Source of the DNA: Caballeronia sordidicola
Lineage (GTDB): Bacteria > Pseudomonadota > Gammaproteobacteria > Burkholderiales > Burkholderiaceae
Assembly (NCBI RefSeq): GCF_001544455.2
Contig: NZ_FCOC02000020.1
Span: 1 to 64,000 of the forward strand
Length of the DNA: 64,000 nt
Direction of reading: 5' to 3'
Every line of letters begins with the position of its first letter. Position 1 is the first letter of the stretch. Under the pieces are notes generated by a model. That model worked only from the letters and a program-made list of their open reading frames with translations. It searched no databases and had not been told where the DNA came from. Below, one piece after another: positions 25,785 through 33,229 of the stretch. The translations under genes and the position numbers were made by a program.

Positions 25785-26339
25785 ATGAAAAGACTGATGC
25801 TTGCCGCCACCTGCGCGGCGGCCGTGCTGCTCACTGGCTGCAACGAGAGCCAGAGCGAGGACGCCATGAACAAGTTGAAGTCCATCTTCAATGCCGTCAA
25901 GCCGGATACGCTGTTGCTGAAGGATCTGACGCCGGGCGTCACCACTGAAGCGCAGATCCGCGACCAGATGGGCGAACCCGAGACCACGCGCAACTTCACC
26001 GACGGTTCCAGACGGTTCGAATATCCGCGCGGGCCGGCGGGCACGACCACCTATTTTGTCGATATCGATGCACGCGGCAAGTTCGTCTCCGTGACGCAGG
26101 TGCTGACGGCGGCAAACATTGCGAAGATCCGGCCGGGACTGACGCAGGACGAAGTGCGCCGGATTCTGGGTAAGCCGACCACCATTGCCGAATATCCGCT
26201 CAAGAAAGAACGCGTATGGAGTTGGCATTGGGAGGAGGGCGGCGTGACGCGCGACGCCATGTTTAACGCCCACTTTGGTCCGGATGGCATTGTGACCACG
26301 ACTTCGCGATCCGAGGCGCTTGGCGGCGGTGCACATTGA
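25785..26339 (+). CDS. BamE/SmpA-domain lipoprotein
   Basis: A 184-residue predicted lipoprotein with lipobox LLTG|C19. The mature part contains two tandem SmpA/OmlA-like units, LTPGVTTEAQIRDQMGEPE and IRPGLTQDEVRRILGKPT, the fold used by BamE of the outer-membrane assembly machine. It may be a paralogue of BamE rather than BamE itself, since canonical BamE is shorter with one unit. I prefer the ATG at 25785, which has GAGAGG upstream and starts directly at the signal peptide; the ATG at 25749 overlapping the nlpD stop would add 12 residues. Confidence 0.72.
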   Translation: MKRLMLAATCAAAVLLTGCNESQSEDAMNKLKSIFNAVKPDTLLLKDLTPGVTTEAQIRDQMGEPETTRNFTDGSRRFEYPRGPAGTTTYFVDIDARGKFVSVTQVLTAANIAKIRPGLTQDEVRRILGKPTTIAEYPLKKERVWSWHWEEGGVTRDAMFNAHFGPDGIVTTTSRSEALGGGAH

Positions 26340-26365
26340 GCGTTACAGGAATTCCAGTCAAACCG

Positions 26366-26764
26366 ATGCATACAGATAAATCCAACGACGCGCCAGAGCG
26401 CGAGATCTTGATGGCGCTGGCGACGCGTTATCGGACGGAAAGGGCAACAGCGGCCAGTTCAACCGAAGCCAACTGGGAATGCGGGCGCGGCCACGCGTGG
26501 GATGACGCGTTGAGCGCGGCGCAAAACGTGCGCTGCATGAATTGCGCGTCGCAACGCCGCGAGCAGCGCACAGAGCGGCTGAGAGCGCTGGCGGCGGAGC
26601 GCGGGGGGAAGCTGGTATCGGCGGGATACGTGGATGCAAGCACGCCGCTCGCGTGGGAATGCGCGTTCGGCCATATGTGGGAAGCGCAGCCGGATGACGT
26701 GGCGCGATGCTGGTGCAATGAGTGCGCACGCATAGGCGTCTACGGCCGGGCGATGTGCTGCTGA
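26366..26764 (+). CDS. Tandem zinc-ribbon (treble-clef-like) protein
   Basis: A 132-residue protein with two near-identical metal-binding units. The first has C39, H43, C57 and C60 (WECGRGHAW, then CMNC). The second has C99, H103, C117 and C120 (WECAFGHMW, then CNEC). The spacing is the same in both. This resembles the DUF4379-type zinc-ribbon repeats often found in proteins that bind nucleic acids or accompany Vsr-like nucleases. The linker is Arg/Glu-rich and helical. I chose the ATG at 26366 over a TTG 30 bases earlier. The function is unknown; the gene follows the BamE-like gene closely on the same strand. Confidence 0.6.
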   Translation: MHTDKSNDAPEREILMALATRYRTERATAASSTEANWECGRGHAWDDALSAAQNVRCMNCASQRREQRTERLRALAAERGGKLVSAGYVDASTPLAWECAFGHMWEAQPDDVARCWCNECARIGVYGRAMCC

Positions 26765-26766
26765 AT

Positions 26767-26785
26767 CCGAGCCGCCCTGGCTCGG
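26767..26785 (+). terminator. Weak hairpin after the zinc-ribbon gene
   Basis: CCGAGCC and GGCTCGG pair around a 5-base loop directly after the stop codon. Only a short T-containing stretch follows, so termination may be partial. The 180 bases from here to the DUF4148 gene hold no other gene and probably carry its promoter. Confidence 0.45.
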
Positions 26786-26966
26786 TATTGCTTCTGATAT
26801 TGCGCATTTGCTAAACGCCCAATGCAAGCGAACCCCGCGAGATGCTCATGCATGGCTGCTCGCGCGGATTGATCGCCGCTTCAAACAATTTTCGAAATCT
26901 CTGGAATAGACCGGGAAAAAATGGGTTCGCCCTAATACCAACCCGTTAAACACTCTGGAGTCGAAA

Positions 26967-27290
26967 ATGAAAAAGATTGCCCTGTTCGTGATGTCCGCTG
27001 CTGTTCTTGTGTCGTCTGGCGCTTTTGCCCAAGGCCTGACGCGTGCCGAAGTGCAGCAACAACTCGTGGTAGCCGAGCAAGATGGATCGCGTCTTGTCAG
27101 CAATGCGTCGTATCCCGATGTCGCCCGGATCTATTCGAACGAAGTTGCGCAGAAAGATGGCGCGAACGCATATGGTGGCGTGGCTGCGGGAACGAGCGCG
27201 AGCTCTTCGCGGATTGCCAATGTTGGCGGCGCGAGCCATGAAGCGTGTGTTGGCCCGGTCAGCTTTTGCAACCTGTATGCGGGTTCGTGA
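26967..27290 (+). CDS. DUF4148-domain exported protein
   Basis: A 107-residue protein with a clean Sec signal (MKKIALFVMSAAVLVSSGAFA|Q, about 22 residues) and the short DUF4148 motif GLTRAEVQQQLVVAEQDG right after it. Such proteins are abundant and paralogous in Burkholderiaceae; their function is unknown and many respond to stress or growth phase. The mature C-terminal half is Gly/Ser/Ala-rich with two cysteines (ACVGPVSFC) that could form a disulfide in the periplasm. It has its own upstream gap and a terminator after it, so it is probably monocistronic. Confidence 0.8.
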   Translation: MKKIALFVMSAAVLVSSGAFAQGLTRAEVQQQLVVAEQDGSRLVSNASYPDVARIYSNEVAQKDGANAYGGVAAGTSASSSRIANVGGASHEACVGPVSFCNLYAGS

Positions 27291-27300
27291 TCGATGGATG

Positions 27301-27333
27301 GACGGCTCGCTGTTCACGTGTGAGCCGTCTTTT
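27301..27333. terminator. Terminator between convergent DUF4148 and DUF3293 genes
   Basis: GACGGCTC (27301-27308) and GAGCCGTC (27322-27329) form a perfect stem followed by TTTT on the plus strand. It lies between two converging genes and abuts the stop codon of the minus-strand gene. Confidence 0.75.
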
Positions 27334-27767
27334 CATCTGAGAAGGATGAGTTGAGGCGTGGCGTCGTTGCCGCACCAGACGATTGCGTTCTGCTTGTATT
27401 GCACGCCGAGTTGACTTGCCGCCTCAAGCGACAAACCCAGGATCAGGAAGCTTGGTTCTCCTGGCCATTGTCCTGATGGATGTTGTCCCACGCCACTGAT
27501 AGACCTCAAGCCCTTGTGCGTGAGTTCTTCGGAGAGCGCTGTTTGATACCGGGCATTTTCAGCGTCACTGTTAAGGATACCCAATGGGTTTGCTGCCGTG
27601 ACAAACGCGCTGCACTCCACGTTGTGTTCGAGGTGCAGGCAGGCGAGCAATGCATGACGTATGCCGATGCGCAACGTCATGGGCATATTCCCGAAGACCC
27701 GATACTCCGTTTCTTCGTAGGCGCGGATTGTACTGGTGCTGATTGATGAATGAGCGTCCACGTTCAC
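27333..27767 (-). CDS. DUF3293 protein, coupled to the Lrp regulator
   Basis: A 144-residue protein whose sequence FVTAANPLGILNSDAENAR and GEPSFLILGLSLEAASQLG, ending in an AIVW segment, matches DUF3293. The function of the family is unknown; members are small cytoplasmic proteins. The GTG at 27767 overlaps the stop of the Lrp gene (GTGA), a natural coupled start. The open frame extends further upstream, but there it overlaps the regulator gene out of frame and loses family similarity. Confidence 0.7.
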   Translation of the reverse strand: MNVDAHSSISTSTIRAYEETEYRVFGNMPMTLRIGIRHALLACLHLEHNVECSAFVTAANPLGILNSDAENARYQTALSEELTHKGLRSISGVGQHPSGQWPGEPSFLILGLSLEAASQLGVQYKQNAIVWCGNDATPQLILLR

Positions 27768-28234
27768 TCCCAGTCGGGCACGCTGTCGGGCATGCTCTTC
27801 ACAACCTTCGTGACAATATAGGTAAAGTATTTTTCGATGCCGATATCGTCCGTCAGTAACGAGTCGATAAACCGCTGATAGTGATCGATATCGCGCGACA
27901 CCACGTGCAGCATGTAGTCCACGCCGCCGCCCGTTGCATAACAAAGAGTGACTTCGGGCGCGGCCAGCACGCGTTCCTCAAAGCGCCGCATGTCTTGCGC
28001 GGTATGTTTTGCGAGTGTCACTTCCACTACGATCCGGCTCGCCTTGATGGTGCCGACCCAGTCCAGTTCTGCGCGATACCCTTTGATGACGCCGTTTTCC
28101 TCGAGTTTGCGCACGCGTTCCCATGCGGGCGAGATTGAGAGGTTCACTTCCTCTGCGAGCCGCGATTTTGTAATTCGGCCATCGCGGGCGAGAATGCGCA
28201 GGATGGCGATGTCATAGCGGTCTAGTTTGATCAC
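27764..28234 (-). CDS. Lrp/AsnC-family transcriptional regulator
   Basis: A 156-residue regulator with an N-terminal winged helix-turn-helix (LDRYDIAILRILARDGRITKSRLAEEVNLS, about 4-33) and a C-terminal RAM/ligand-binding domain (EVTLCYATGGGVDYMLHVVSRDIDHYQRF). Proteins of this class assemble into dimers to octamers and respond to amino acids. The end region, KYFTYIVTKVVKS, is typical of the Lrp/AsnC C-terminus. The gene lies between a GhrA-like dehydrogenase (24 bases upstream, same strand) and the DUF3293 gene, and may regulate the dehydrogenase. The ligand is unknown. Confidence 0.88.
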   Translation of the reverse strand: MIKLDRYDIAILRILARDGRITKSRLAEEVNLSISPAWERVRKLEENGVIKGYRAELDWVGTIKASRIVVEVTLAKHTAQDMRRFEERVLAAPEVTLCYATGGGVDYMLHVVSRDIDHYQRFIDSLLTDDIGIEKYFTYIVTKVVKSMPDSVPDWE

Positions 28235-28258
28235 CGGGCCCGTCTGTATTGTCAGTGG

Positions 28259-29203
28259 TCAGTAACCCCGTGCGGTATCCACGCTGCCGGGGACCATTCC
28301 GGATAGCCGGAACTGGGCGATGTTCCCTGCGATGACGGTTGCCGCGGTATCGAAGTCAGTCGGTGCCGAAATATGCGGGAGCACGCTCACACTCGGATGG
28401 TGCCAGAAGCGTGAATCCGGTGGCAATGGTTCGGTGTCGAAGACATCGAGGACTGCATGCGTCAGGTGGCCGTTATCGAGAGCGGTGAGGAGATCGTCCG
28501 ATACCACGACGGGACCGCGCGCGAAGTTAACGAGTGCCGCGCCGGGTTTCATGGCGGCAAAACGCTCCGCGTTCAGCAAACCGCGTGTTTGCGAGGTCAG
28601 AGGGACGAGGCAAACGACGATATCGCTGATGCGCAGCATTCCCGTAAGGCCATTGTTGCCTGAAAACGTTCGCACATTCGAAACCGATTTTTCGGACCGG
28701 CTCCATCCCACGACGTTAAATCCGGCGTTGACTAGCCGCGCTGCTGCGGCGGCGCCGAGCGCACCGAGCCCAAGGATCCCGACGGTAAGTGAAGACGGCT
28801 TCTTATAGGCAAGCTGATTCCATACCTGATCTCTTTGCTGGCGGACATACGTGGGCATATCGCGTTGCAGATAATAGGTCCAGGCGAGGACGGCTTCGGC
28901 CATGGTCCGAGACATTTCGGGATCGATCATGCGAACGATGGGGGGACCCTTGGCGGGAAGAGAGGAAACGAGTTGTTCGACGCCGGCCCAAAGACTTTGG
29001 ATCCAGACGAGCTTGGGAAGCGCGGCGACATCTGCGGGATTTGGATTTGCAACGATAGCGATGCGAACGCGGCTACGCTGTTCGCTGTCCAGATTACGAA
29101 ACAGAAGAATGCTTTCATTGGGCATGGCGGACGCGAGCGCGTCCAGATACCGGGCTTCGTAGTCGGCGCGAATGTTGGTAATCAGCGCAATGGGATCGGC
29201 CAT
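28259..29203 (-). CDS. Glyoxylate/hydroxypyruvate reductase A-like D-2-hydroxyacid dehydrogenase
   Basis: A 314-residue NAD(P)H-dependent 2-hydroxyacid dehydrogenase of the GhrA group, which reduces glyoxylate to glycolate and hydroxypyruvate to D-glycerate. The nucleotide loop GLGALG is at 145-150, WSRSEKS follows (arginine favours NADPH), and the catalytic set is R229, E258 and H277. The substrate-side LWAGVEQLV at 71-79 is a GhrA hallmark. A 360-base gap with the second copy of the 77-base repeat lies upstream. The exact keto-acid substrate is not determined by sequence. Confidence 0.85.
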   Translation of the reverse strand: MADPIALITNIRADYEARYLDALASAMPNESILLFRNLDSEQRSRVRIAIVANPNPADVAALPKLVWIQSLWAGVEQLVSSLPAKGPPIVRMIDPEMSRTMAEAVLAWTYYLQRDMPTYVRQQRDQVWNQLAYKKPSSLTVGILGLGALGAAAAARLVNAGFNVVGWSRSEKSVSNVRTFSGNNGLTGMLRISDIVVCLVPLTSQTRGLLNAERFAAMKPGAALVNFARGPVVVSDDLLTALDNGHLTHAVLDVFDTEPLPPDSRFWHHPSVSVLPHISAPTDFDTAATVIAGNIAQFRLSGMVPGSVDTARGY

Positions 29204-29405
29204 AAGTAAAAGACGGAAATAAGAGGAGTTGCAAAGTTACCGCGAAGGTAAGACCTTGCCCGAGAGCGCTGGTGGCGAAGCGTGTGGGTAGACATGAACG
29301 AAGGGGGAGGGTTTCAACTGTCCGGGGTTTTACGCTGAGTGTTCTTTTGAAGTCCCAAGCAGATGTCAGTGCACGCTCGGGCTCCTTAAGAACTAGCGGT
29401 TGGAA

Positions 29406-29482
29406 GGCGTTTTCTTTGCTTCGTTTCTTTTTCGCCGTTGGAAAAAGAAATGAAGTCCCGCCACGGACAGTGGCTAACAGTG
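29406..29482 (+). repeat. Interspersed hairpin repeat, copy 2
   Basis: Identical over 77 bases to the start of the window (1-77), same orientation, including the 10-base inverted repeat TTTCTTTTTC / GAAAAAGAAA. It sits in the 29204-29565 spacer between two minus-strand genes; the rest of that spacer has no recognisable gene and becomes C-rich after the repeat, as it does after copy 1. Divergence begins immediately after base 77, so this is the right edge of the unit. Confidence 0.85.
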
Positions 29483-29565
29483 CTAAAAAAATCAGCCAGA
29501 ACGAAACGCGTGAAAGCCTAAAAAGCAGGACCCACCGCCCGCCCCAAAACCGCTCCCCCAAAAAA

Positions 29566-30165
29566 TCACCCCGCCGATTTCTCGGCCTCCATCTCGGCCA
29601 TATCCTGAAACCGATCGGCGATCCTGGGATGTGCCCGCCCGCCATCGGCGGCTCCAATGGCGATCAAAATCTCATCCGGCGCGGGCGCATCGGCAATCTG
29701 AAACGTTGCCGTAATAAAGTGCGACCGCTTCCCGGTCTCCGACTTATGAATCATAGGCACAGACATAAGGGCCCCTGGCCCGGACCGAGTATTGGTAAAG
29801 CTAAGAAACGCGGTCCCATTAACTGCTTCGCGATACATATTCCCAAACCGCAGCGTATGAATAAGCGCCGACCCATGCTCGATCTCGCCATTCACGCCCA
29901 CGGTAGCGGCTTTCCCATAAGCCTCCACGCGCTCAGCAGGCATGATGGCGACAAGCCGCTGCGTCATCTCCCTCCCGAGCACGGGAGCCAATCGCAATAT
30001 CTCCGGCCGCAAATCTTCAACAAATCCTTTCCCTGCCCAAGGATTACGAACAATCGCCGCAACCACCACGGTAGTGATCGGCCGCTCGGCGGCGCGTCCG
30101 CCTTCAATATGCGTTTCCTCGATAAAAGTCGCGATCTTGCGAAGTCCGGTTCCGGTCACGTCCAT
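29566..30165 (-). CDS. Amino acid synthesis (AA_synth) family protein
   Basis: A 199-residue protein of the PF06684 family, whose true activity is unproven despite the name. It has RKIATFIEETHIEGGR, VVVAAIVRNPWAGKGFVEDL, and the later GKAATVGVNGEIEHGSALIH and HFITATFQIADAPAPDEILI that mark the family. It is cytoplasmic, with no signal peptide. It diverges from the PucR-type regulator and the flavin monooxygenase cluster across 144 bases, so it probably shares their regulation. Homologues are often found beside flavin-dependent monooxygenase or ring-cleavage genes (from memory), suggesting a catabolic role here. Confidence 0.82.
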   Translation of the reverse strand: MDVTGTGLRKIATFIEETHIEGGRAAERPITTVVVAAIVRNPWAGKGFVEDLRPEILRLAPVLGREMTQRLVAIMPAERVEAYGKAATVGVNGEIEHGSALIHTLRFGNMYREAVNGTAFLSFTNTRSGPGALMSVPMIHKSETGKRSHFITATFQIADAPAPDEILIAIGAADGGRAHPRIADRFQDMAEMEAEKSAG

Positions 30166-30309
30166 AGCTCACTCCATTGGTTGGCGGTTCGTCATGAAAG
30201 AATCCTAACCATCCGCGCGGGCCGAATCTTCCATTGCTTCGTGGGATGAATCTTTTATTTTTCACTTCGTTATGTCGTATATTGAGATGAGACAAATGGA
30301 CGCAAGTAA

Positions 30310-32139
30310 ATGCCAGATCAATTGTCGCGGATCATGTCGCTGCGTGATGTCGCGAGCCAAATCAACTCAGACGGCGACCTCGATACACTGCTGCGCGACC
30401 TCATCCAGGCAGCATGCCGGCATGGTTCATGGGACCTGGGCTCCATCATGACGCTGGACCTGGCGCACGGTTACGCGCTCGTCACCGCGCGCTTCGAGGC
30501 GAACGTCATGCTGCGCAGTCCATCGGGTGATCGATGGGAACTCGCGACCAGTCCCGCGCTTGTTGCATTGCAGCGCTTCGAGCCGGTGTACATCCGCGAT
30601 GCGCGCGAATCCACCGAATTTCCGGGCTATCGGCGCGAGGCGCTGGAGCGCGGCTATTGCACCGTGCTGATCCATCCAATGGCGAGCGTCGACGCGGAAG
30701 GCCGGCCGATGGTGCTTGCGGTTTCATCGAGGAAAGTGGTGGACGTGTCGCCCGATGATCTCGCGTTCATGTCGATCATCGTGCATCTCGGGGCTATCGC
30801 GATCGAGCGCGCGCACAGGCATCGCGCGCAGTTGGCGGCGGCGGAGCAACTGCGGCGCGTGCTCGGCGCGCAAGGGTCGCTGCTGCAGGAAGTGCTGGCG
30901 GGCGGTTCTATCGAAACGCTGACCGCCATGCTCGGCGACCTTTTGAACGCGCCCGTGCTCGTGCTCGATTTCTTCGCGAGCAGCCTGCTTGCGTCCGCAT
31001 CGCCGGTGCCGAATGTTCATGACGACACTGGCTGGCGCACCATGCTCGAAGGCGCGGCGGGCCGGCAGATCCTCACCGACGTGCGCGACGCCGTGACCAC
31101 GCGCCGCGCCGAAACCATCACGCTGCGCCTGAGCGAAAAGCTCTCGCTCGATGCGCGCATTGAACCGCTGATGGTGGACGACGAAGCCGTCGGCGCGCTC
31201 TTGACCTTCGATCAATCCAGTTCGAACGACCTGCAGAAATTGCTGATCGAAAGCGCGAAGTTTGCGCTGAGCGTGCAATTGATGCGCAGCGTCATCCGCT
31301 TTCGTTTCGAAACTCGTACGCTTACCGAACTGTTCTTCGAGATCGTCGAACGGCGGTGGCGCGACGAGCAGGACATGCTGCGCCGCGCGCGCAGACTCGG
31401 GCTATCGCTGGCTGCGCCCATGCGCATGCTCGTGATCGACTTTCCGGACCGCACGAACACATCGGCCGATCTATCAGTCGATGGACATCGCGCCGTCGCG
31501 CTGCTCGCTGCCCAGCAGCATGTTGCGGCGCACATCGTCACGGTTGGCGGCGCGCTCGTGTGTCTCGTGCCACAGGAAGAGGGCATCGAGCTTGATCGCG
31601 TAACGCGCCTCGCGCACCGCATTTCGGAGACGCTGGCGCGATCGGTTGGCAGCGAGCCCATTGTCGTGCTCGGCGATACATGCGAAGGACTCGAAGCGCT
31701 CGCGAAAGAATGGGAGCGTTGCTGGCGCATGATTCGCGTGGCCCGCACCTTCGGCCGGCGCGGCGCGATGACCGTGCCCGACTTCGGGCCGCTGCCAATG
31801 CTGATGGGCGCGGCGGATTCATCAGATGTACGGAGCTTTATCGACGGTGCGATTGGCCGCGTGGTCGAGCACGATAAAAAGCACAACACGGCATACCTCG
31901 AAACGCTAGCGGCCTATGTGCGCTCGGGCTGCCGCAGCCAGCATTGCGCCGACGCCATGGGCCTTCACGTCACCACGCTCAGATACCGCATGTCGCGCAT
32001 CTCGGACCTGTTCGGCATTGAAGTGGAGACGCCCGAACAGCGCTTTTCGATCGAGCTTGCGCTGCAGTTGCACAGCCTGATCGACAACGCTAGTTCCTCC
32101 GCAGCGCGTCAAGAAGCGATCCCTCGAATGCGAGGGTAA
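30310..32139 (+). CDS. GAF-PucR/CdaR-type transcriptional regulator
   Basis: A 609-residue regulator with an N-terminal GAF sensor (about residues 10-175), a middle region with the CdaR GGDEF-like fold, and a C-terminal PucR-type helix-turn-helix (LETLAAYVRSGCRSQHCADAMGLHVTTLRYRMSRI). PucR/CdaR proteins usually activate catabolic genes in response to small aromatic or purine-type substrates. It lies directly upstream of the flavin reductase gene on the same strand and diverges from the AA_synth gene, so it is the obvious pathway regulator. The start ATG at 30310 has only a modest ribosome-binding site. Confidence 0.85.
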   Translation: MPDQLSRIMSLRDVASQINSDGDLDTLLRDLIQAACRHGSWDLGSIMTLDLAHGYALVTARFEANVMLRSPSGDRWELATSPALVALQRFEPVYIRDARESTEFPGYRREALERGYCTVLIHPMASVDAEGRPMVLAVSSRKVVDVSPDDLAFMSIIVHLGAIAIERAHRHRAQLAAAEQLRRVLGAQGSLLQEVLAGGSIETLTAMLGDLLNAPVLVLDFFASSLLASASPVPNVHDDTGWRTMLEGAAGRQILTDVRDAVTTRRAETITLRLSEKLSLDARIEPLMVDDEAVGALLTFDQSSSNDLQKLLIESAKFALSVQLMRSVIRFRFETRTLTELFFEIVERRWRDEQDMLRRARRLGLSLAAPMRMLVIDFPDRTNTSADLSVDGHRAVALLAAQQHVAAHIVTVGGALVCLVPQEEGIELDRVTRLAHRISETLARSVGSEPIVVLGDTCEGLEALAKEWERCWRMIRVARTFGRRGAMTVPDFGPLPMLMGAADSSDVRSFIDGAIGRVVEHDKKHNTAYLETLAAYVRSGCRSQHCADAMGLHVTTLRYRMSRISDLFGIEVETPEQRFSIELALQLHSLIDNASSSAARQEAIPRMRG

Positions 32140-32231
32140 TTAGTCGCGATCGTCCTTCGATCCAGCGGAAGAATCATTTTTTTGCATGGCTTAACTTCTA
32201 TCTCAACGTAACGACGTTCGAGGTGAAGTAC

Positions 32232-33212
32232 ATGCAAGCCGATGTCTCTGATAAACCTGTCGCCGTCGATCCCGTGGCCTTGCGCCGGGCGTTCGGCACC
32301 TTCGTGACAGGCGTGACGGTCCTGACCACGCGCGACTCGGAAGGCCGTCCGCGCGGCATGACGGCGAACTCGTTTACCTCCGTTTCGCTGGATCCGCCGC
32401 TGCTCCTCGTGTGCGTGGGAAAGGGCGCGTCGAGCGCACCGGTCTTTCAGGAGACCGATCACTTCGCCGTCAATCTGCTGCACGAGGCGCAGACGGATGT
32501 ATCGAATCTCTTCGCCTCCAAATCCGCCGATAAATTCGCCGCCGTGAGCCATGACGGCGTGCACACCGGCGCGCCGGTTTTATCCGACTGCCTGACGTGG
32601 TTCGACTGCACGGTGCATGACCGCGTGGATGCGGGCGATCACACCATTCTTATCGGCCGGGTCCAGGCGTTCGGAACGAGTCCTACCGCACCGCTCGGTT
32701 TTTGCCGTGGCCGATATGCGCAGGTGAAGAACCCGTTGCCGCCGGGCTGGCTTTCGTCGCACAACATGATCGTGGGTTATCTGATCGAGGCGGAAGGGTC
32801 GTTGCTGCTCGCCAAAGATGGCAAGAACGGCTGGACTTTGCCGAGCGCGCCGCATCGGCTGGTGAATGGACGCTTGCCGATTGCCGGCGGAGAAGACCTG
32901 GAACTGCTTCCCGACGATACCTTCCTCTATTCCGTCTTCGACGCCGCCGGCAGCGATTCGGGATACCTGATCTATCGCGCGCGCCTGGCGCTGCCGCGCG
33001 CCGCGTGCGAGATCCCGGAGAACTTCGGCTTTTTCCCGCTCGACCAGCTTCCCTACGACGACATCCCGACGCCCGAAATCCGCGGCATGTTGAAGCGCTA
33101 CGTGCATGAAAGCGCGGGCGGCCGCTTTGGCATCTACATGGATTCACACGATGGCGGCCGCATTGCGATGGTCAGCGCCGCGCAGCCACGGCTGCAGCAA
33201 CCGCAACTCTGA
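32232..33212 (+). CDS. Flavin reductase with C-terminal extension, TgnA-like monooxygenase reductase
   Basis: Supplies reduced flavin to the monooxygenase encoded two genes downstream. Residues 1-165 form an HpaC/flavin-reductase domain (FGTFVTGVTVLTTRDSEGR, TANSFTSVSLDPPLLLVCVG). Residues 170-300 look like a NUDIX-type fold, but with no intact NUDIX box. The combination of roughly 325 residues fits my recollection of TgnA, the reductase of trigonelline monooxygenase. I start at the ATG at 32232, preceded by GAGG, rather than the GTG nine bases earlier. The next gene follows after 17 bases. Confidence 0.75.
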   Translation: MQADVSDKPVAVDPVALRRAFGTFVTGVTVLTTRDSEGRPRGMTANSFTSVSLDPPLLLVCVGKGASSAPVFQETDHFAVNLLHEAQTDVSNLFASKSADKFAAVSHDGVHTGAPVLSDCLTWFDCTVHDRVDAGDHTILIGRVQAFGTSPTAPLGFCRGRYAQVKNPLPPGWLSSHNMIVGYLIEAEGSLLLAKDGKNGWTLPSAPHRLVNGRLPIAGGEDLELLPDDTFLYSVFDAAGSDSGYLIYRARLALPRAACEIPENFGFFPLDQLPYDDIPTPEIRGMLKRYVHESAGGRFGIYMDSHDGGRIAMVSAAQPRLQQPQL

Positions 33213-33229
33213 ACAAGGACCAAGGACAG

